Program-made: the position numbers and the translations under genes
Shown: positions 58,716-64,000 of the stretch, piece after piece
Position numbering within the stretch: position 1 is the stretch's first letter
Layout: each line of letters begins with the position of its first letter
The notes under the pieces: generated by a model
Seen by the model: the letters and a program-made list of their open reading frames with translations, nothing else
Database searches by the model: none
Told to the model about the DNA's origin: nothing
From: Motiliproteus sp041586735
GTDB taxonomy: Bacteria; Pseudomonadota; Gammaproteobacteria; Pseudomonadales; Balneatricaceae
DNA: 64,000 bases
Reading direction: 5' to 3'
Assembly (NCBI GenBank): GCA_041586735.1
Contig: JBFGZQ010000017.1
Coordinates: forward strand, 1-64,000

Positions 58716-59474
58716 ATGGCGGCCGATACCACGCCGCTGCGGTTGATCAGGCCCGACTGGCCCGCACCGGCGACGGTTGGCGCGCTGTCCAGCACCCGTG
58801 TGGGCGGCGTTAGCCAGGCACCGTTCGCTGATCTCAATCTTGGCGACCATGTCGGTGACGACCCGCAGCGGGTCGCCGCCAATCGGCAGTTGCTGCAAGC
58901 CGCCTTAGGTAGTGATATTCGCTGCCAGTGGCTACGGCAGGTGCACGGTATCCAGGTGGCGCGCTTAGATCAGGTTGGCCCGGTGGTTGAGGCTGATGCG
59001 GCCATGACCGAAAAGCCGGGCATCGGCTGCCTGGTGATGACCGCCGATTGCTTGCCGGTGCTGTTTTGTAACCGTCAGGGCACCCGCGTTGCCGCCGCCC
59101 ATGCTGGCTGGCGGGGCTTGGCCGATGGCGTATTGGAAGCCACGCTGGCGGCGCTGGATGTGCCGGCGAACGAGTTGTTGTGCTGGTTAGGGCCGGCGAT
59201 AGGGCCGCAGGCGTTTGAGGTCGGCGGCGAGGTGCGGCAGCAGTTTTGTCGTCAGCATCGCGAGGCGGACGTGGCATTTGTGCGCCATAATCAAGCTCGG
59301 GACAGCTGGCTGGCGGATATCTACCAACTGGCCCGTTTGCGCCTAGCGCGAGCGGGCGTTGTTGCGATCTACGGCGCAGGGGCCTGTACATTTACCGACA
59401 GGGAACATTTCTTCTCTTATCGGCGTGATGGCCAGACCGGGCGCATGGCCTCGGTGATATGGCTCAAGCCCTGA
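58716..59474 (+). CDS. pgeF: Peptidoglycan editing factor PgeF (YfiH, laccase domain)
   Basis: A 252-residue protein of the YfiH/DUF152 family, now known to remove wrongly built peptidoglycan precursors (with L-Ser in place of L-Ala) and formerly called polyphenol oxidase. Conserved metal or catalytic region: V-M-T-A-D-C-L-P-V-L-F and A-A-H-A-G-W-R-G-L near residues 106-132, and G-P-A-I-G-P-Q-A-F-E-V. ATG 58716 follows the GAGG that overlaps the rluD stop; the in-frame codon at 58668 lies inside rluD and is rejected. The rluD-pgeF-clpB order is the same as in E. coli. Confidence 0.95.
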   Translation: MAADTTPLRLIRPDWPAPATVGALSSTRVGGVSQAPFADLNLGDHVGDDPQRVAANRQLLQAALGSDIRCQWLRQVHGIQVARLDQVGPVVEADAAMTEKPGIGCLVMTADCLPVLFCNRQGTRVAAAHAGWRGLADGVLEATLAALDVPANELLCWLGPAIGPQAFEVGGEVRQQFCRQHREADVAFVRHNQARDSWLADIYQLARLRLARAGVVAIYGAGACTFTDREHFFSYRRDGQTGRMASVIWLKP

Positions 59475-59537
59475 GTGTGTCGATCCTCCCTCCCTTTCTG
59501 TCCATTAGTTTTTTCTGATGTTGTGGGTCTGGCGGTG

Positions 59538-59564
59538 GTTGATTTATGGCCCCGCAGCCCATAC
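59538..59564 (+). promoter_or_regulatory. Candidate heat-shock (sigma-32) promoter of clpB
   Basis: GTTGATT (59538-59544) followed after 12 bases by GCCCATAC (59557-59564) resembles the sigma-32 pattern CTTGAAA / CCCCATNT. The match is imperfect, but position and the known control of clpB support it. Confidence 0.45.
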
Positions 59565-59634
59565 TTAAATCGTCATGATGCAATATTACACCTGTCTTTT
59601 GTTTATCCATCCGGGTGTCAGATGAGGGGATTTT

Positions 59635-62217
<2,583 letters not shown>

Positions 62218-62260
62218 TCAGGGGGCAGGCCGAGAGCCTGCTCGAGCCCGCAGCTCAACA

Positions 62261-62289
62261 AAAAACGCGAACCGGAGGTTCGCGTTTTT
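62261..62289. terminator. Bidirectional terminator after clpB
   Basis: AAAAACGCGAACC (62261-62273) is perfectly complementary to GGTTCGCGTTTTT (62277-62289) around a 3-base loop. It separates convergent clpB and the small orphan gene. A second, weaker hairpin GCAGGC/GCCTGC lies at 62225-62241. Confidence 0.93.
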
Positions 62290-62310
62290 GCCCTCTGCAT
62301 TGCCGAGCCA

Positions 62311-62577
62311 TCAATACAGCGCTTTTTCGTCCCGTACCACCTCTTTGAGCAGGTCGATAAATAACTTATCGGCGACGCTGTGCTGCGCCGGGATCTTGAC
62401 GTTAGTCGTGCTGCTGATCTTGGCGCCAATCTGGCTGTCGGCATGGTCTTTGTCGATCAACTCGCGAGTGATCTCCAGACACTGGGGTACGATTTTCGGT
62501 TCAACCAGGACTTTCTTGATAAAGCCGCGCAGCTCCTCGATGGTGCGGTCGCGGTTGCGGATATCGATGGCGCTCAT
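62311..62577 (-). CDS. Small hypothetical protein, 88 residues
   Basis: I do not recognise this protein. From ATG 62577 (GGAG lies 6 bases upstream) it runs 88 codons to a stop 21 bases from the clpB terminator, so it is a discrete gene with a real ribosome-binding site. The sequence is highly charged and probably helical (T-I-E-E-L-R-G-F-I-K-K-V-L near residues 12-24; D-K-L-F-I-D-L-L-K-E-V-V near 72-83), with no signal peptide, membrane segment or Cys pair; one Cys occurs at residue 33. A six-copy 13-bp repeat array lies just upstream. The upstream ATG at 62628 would run into the array and is less likely. Confidence 0.6.
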   Translation of the reverse strand: MSAIDIRNRDRTIEELRGFIKKVLVEPKIVPQCLEITRELIDKDHADSQIGAKISSTTNVKIPAQHSVADKLFIDLLKEVVRDEKALY

Positions 62578-62604
62578 GGTAACTCCTGCAGATCGGCGTC
62601 TGTT

Positions 62605-62682
62605 GTTAATAACAATAGTTAATGACAAGGGTTAATGACATTAGTTAATAAAAATGGTTAGTGAAAATAGCTAATGACCCTG
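62605..62682 (-). repeat. Six tandem 13-bp repeats (GTTAATGAC type)
   Basis: Six contiguous 13-base units start at 62605, 62618, 62631, 62644, 62657 and 62670. The first nine bases follow GTTAATGAC with one or two changes per unit (units 2 and 3 match it exactly), and the last four vary. No spacer interrupts the register. The array ends 28 bases before the start codon of the 88-residue orphan (minus strand). Regular spacing with a conserved core suggests repeated protein-binding sites rather than simple slippage. Confidence 0.85.
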
Positions 62683-62981
62683 ATGTTCACTATAAAGCAG
62701 CTTGCAGTGTAGACCTATAACTTTCATTTTTACCCTTTTAGGCTATTGCCGTCAGTGGGCGATACTGGCAGAATTGACCGCTCTTATGTTTAGGCCGTAA
62801 CGTTCAGCTACCACTGGCGTTATCTGAAGTAAGCTTTACCGGGCTTATTTTAACTCAATCCGTATTAATGACGTACTGTCTTAATACAGCTCACCCTGAA
62901 CGACCTGTTCCGGACGCCCTGTCTGGTAACGCTTCAGCCCGGTAATGAAAGGCACATCCGCGAGGATGGGTTGCTCGGGTG

Positions 62982-63009
62982 TTGAGTGTTGCGGTCGTGT
63001 AGCTATACA
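62982..63009 (+). promoter_or_regulatory. Candidate promoter of the acetolactate synthase gene
   Basis: TTGAGT (62982-62987) and TATACA (63004-63009), 16 bases apart, lie 73 bases before the GTG start. It is the best sigma-70 match in this gap. Confidence 0.5.
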
Positions 63010-63082
63010 CAATCTTTTGATACAGCAGCAGCGGTCGCGAATAACGCGCCCTGGTTGCGAAAGATGTTGAGGGTGGAATCAA

Positions 63083-64000
63083 GTGGAATTACTTTCTGGC
63101 GGTGAGATGATTGCCCGTTTCCTGAAAGACGAAGGTGTTGAGTACATCTACGGCTATCCAGGTGGCGCGGTGCTACACATATACGATGCGTTGCATCAAC
63201 AGGACGCGGTAGAGCATATTTTGGTGCGTCACGAACAGGCGGCGACCCATATGGCCGATGCCTATGCGCGCGCGACCGGGAAGCCCGGTGTGGTGCTGGT
63301 GACCTCTGGCCCCGGTGCTACCAATGTGATCACCGGTATTGCCACCGCGTACATGGATTCGATCCCGATGGTGATCCTGAGCGGTCAGGTGATGAGCCAT
63401 CTGATCGGCGAAGATGCGTTCCAGGAGTGCGACATGATGGGGATCTCACGTCCTGTCGTGAAGCATAATCTGTGTGTTAAATCGCCAGAAGAGATTCCGA
63501 TGGTCCTCAAGAAGGCGTTCTATATCGCCTCGTCTGGACGCCCCGGCCCGGTGGTAGTGGATATCCCCAAGGATATGACCACGCCGACCGAGCGTTATGA
63601 ATATGTCTATCCCAAGTCGATCAAGTTACGTTCTTACAATCCGGTAACCCGGGGTCACAGTGGCCAGATTAAAAAAGCGGTTGAGCTGTTGCTGAGCGCG
63701 AAGCGGCCGGTGATTCTGGCCGGCGGTGGGGTGATCTCCGCCAATGCCTCCGAGTTGTTGATCGAGCTGGCGCGCCACCTGAACTACCCCGTAATCAACA
63801 CCCTGATGGGACTCGGCGCTTACCCGGGTACCGACCGCCAGTTTCTGGGTATGCCCGGCATGCACGGTACGGTCGAGGCCAACATGGCGATGCATCACTC
63901 TGATCTGATCCTGAACCTGGGTTCACGTCTGGATGATCGGATCACCAATGGCACCGAGAAGTTCTGCCCCACCGCCAAGTTGATTCATGTCGATATCGAC
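63083..64000 (+). CDS. ilvB: Acetolactate synthase large subunit, 5' part (cut by window edge)
   Basis: The open frame runs from GTG 63083 (GAGGG about 9 bases upstream) to the window end, 306 codons without a stop. The product begins MELLSGGEMIARFLKDEGVE and has the thiamine-diphosphate enzyme blocks G-Y-P-G-G-A-V-L near residue 25, the catalytic Glu in R-H-E-Q-A-A near 47-52, and TSGPGATN. It matches the acetohydroxyacid synthase catalytic subunit (IlvB/IlvI/IlvG family), the first common step of branched-chain amino acid synthesis. The N-terminus looks most like IlvI, so the symbol is provisional. The regulatory subunit gene is expected just beyond the edge. Confidence 0.93.
   Translation, partial: MELLSGGEMIARFLKDEGVEYIYGYPGGAVLHIYDALHQQDAVEHILVRHEQAATHMADAYARATGKPGVVLVTSGPGATNVITGIATAYMDSIPMVILSGQVMSHLIGEDAFQECDMMGISRPVVKHNLCVKSPEEIPMVLKKAFYIASSGRPGPVVVDIPKDMTTPTERYEYVYPKSIKLRSYNPVTRGHSGQIKKAVELLLSAKRPVILAGGGVISANASELLIELARHLNYPVINTLMGLGAYPGTDRQFLGMPGMHGTVEANMAMHHSDLILNLGSRLDDRITNGTEKFCPTAKLIHVDID

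Larger units (their letters stand above)
62578..63082. other. Intergenic region between the small orphan gene and ilvB/ilvI
   Basis: About 500 bases with no supported gene. It holds the 13-bp repeat array (62605-62682), a possible minus-strand -10 TATAGT (62689-62694) upstream of that array, an A/T-rich stretch to about 62880, and the candidate promoter for the acetolactate synthase gene (62982-63009). I see no leader peptide rich in Ile, Val or Leu codons and no attenuator. Confidence 0.5.

Noticed and set aside
62605..62682. The 13-bp repeat array as a CRISPR array or replication origin
   Set aside because: Units are 13 bases without spacers, so not CRISPR. There is no replication initiator gene or DnaA-box cluster beside it, so an origin is unsupported.
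62891..63082. A 63-codon minus-strand frame before the acetolactate synthase gene
   Set aside because: No ribosome-binding site and no conserved feature; it overlaps the likely promoter region.

Overview
This is a chromosomal window from a gammaproteobacterium with moderately high GC. The order ispB / rplU-rpmA-obgE-proB / rpsT / murJ-ribF-ileS-lspA-fkpB / minor pilins-pilY1-pilE / thiO closely follows the block I know from Pseudomonas aeruginosa. The fabA-fabB pair, a SerB with a long ACT-type N-terminus, ssb next to uvrA, and the uninterrupted S10-spc-alpha ribosomal operons also fit Pseudomonadales/Oceanospirillales-type Gammaproteobacteria. I cannot name the genus from sequence alone.

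Layout. Positions 1-850 are the edge of an accessory region: the first codons of an IS110-family transposase (running off the left edge), an N-terminal remnant of a tyrosine-recombinase integrase, and a tRNA-Leu(CAA) that probably served as the integration site. From 939 to 6470 lies queA-tgt-yajC-secD-secF (queuosine synthesis and the Sec accessory complex). Then come rnr (RNase R), a convergent PAP2 phosphatase and serB. The ribosomal block runs from rpsJ (11857) to rplQ (25615) with secY, rpmJ and rpoA embedded, and closes with a strong bidirectional terminator. It is preceded by serB, not by the usual rpsL-rpsG-fusA-tuf genes.

From 25676 to 34120 are uvrA, ssb, an RmlD-like reductase, and moaA followed by an acyltransferase-moaC-moaD-plsC string. 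On the minus strand follow fabB, fabA and ispB. The conserved rplU-to-thiO block runs from 37345 to 55868 and includes a type IV pilus assembly-priming cluster (two GspH/FimT-type pilins, pilV, pilW, pilX, pilY1, pilE). It is followed by nadE and bamD (minus strand), rluD-pgeF-clpB (plus strand), a short orphan gene with a six-copy 13-bp repeat array upstream, and the start of an acetolactate synthase gene cut by the right edge.

Most of the window is core housekeeping: translation, protein export, envelope biogenesis, fatty acid and cofactor synthesis. I see no CRISPR array, toxin-antitoxin pair, prophage or obviously new multigene system. The least explained items are (i) the IS110 5' flank with a stem containing a symmetric 7x7 internal loop, a candidate bridge-RNA element, (ii) the 13-bp x 6 repeat array beside an 88-residue orphan, and (iii) several strong intercistronic hairpins (rplN-rplX, fabA-fabB, rluD leader).
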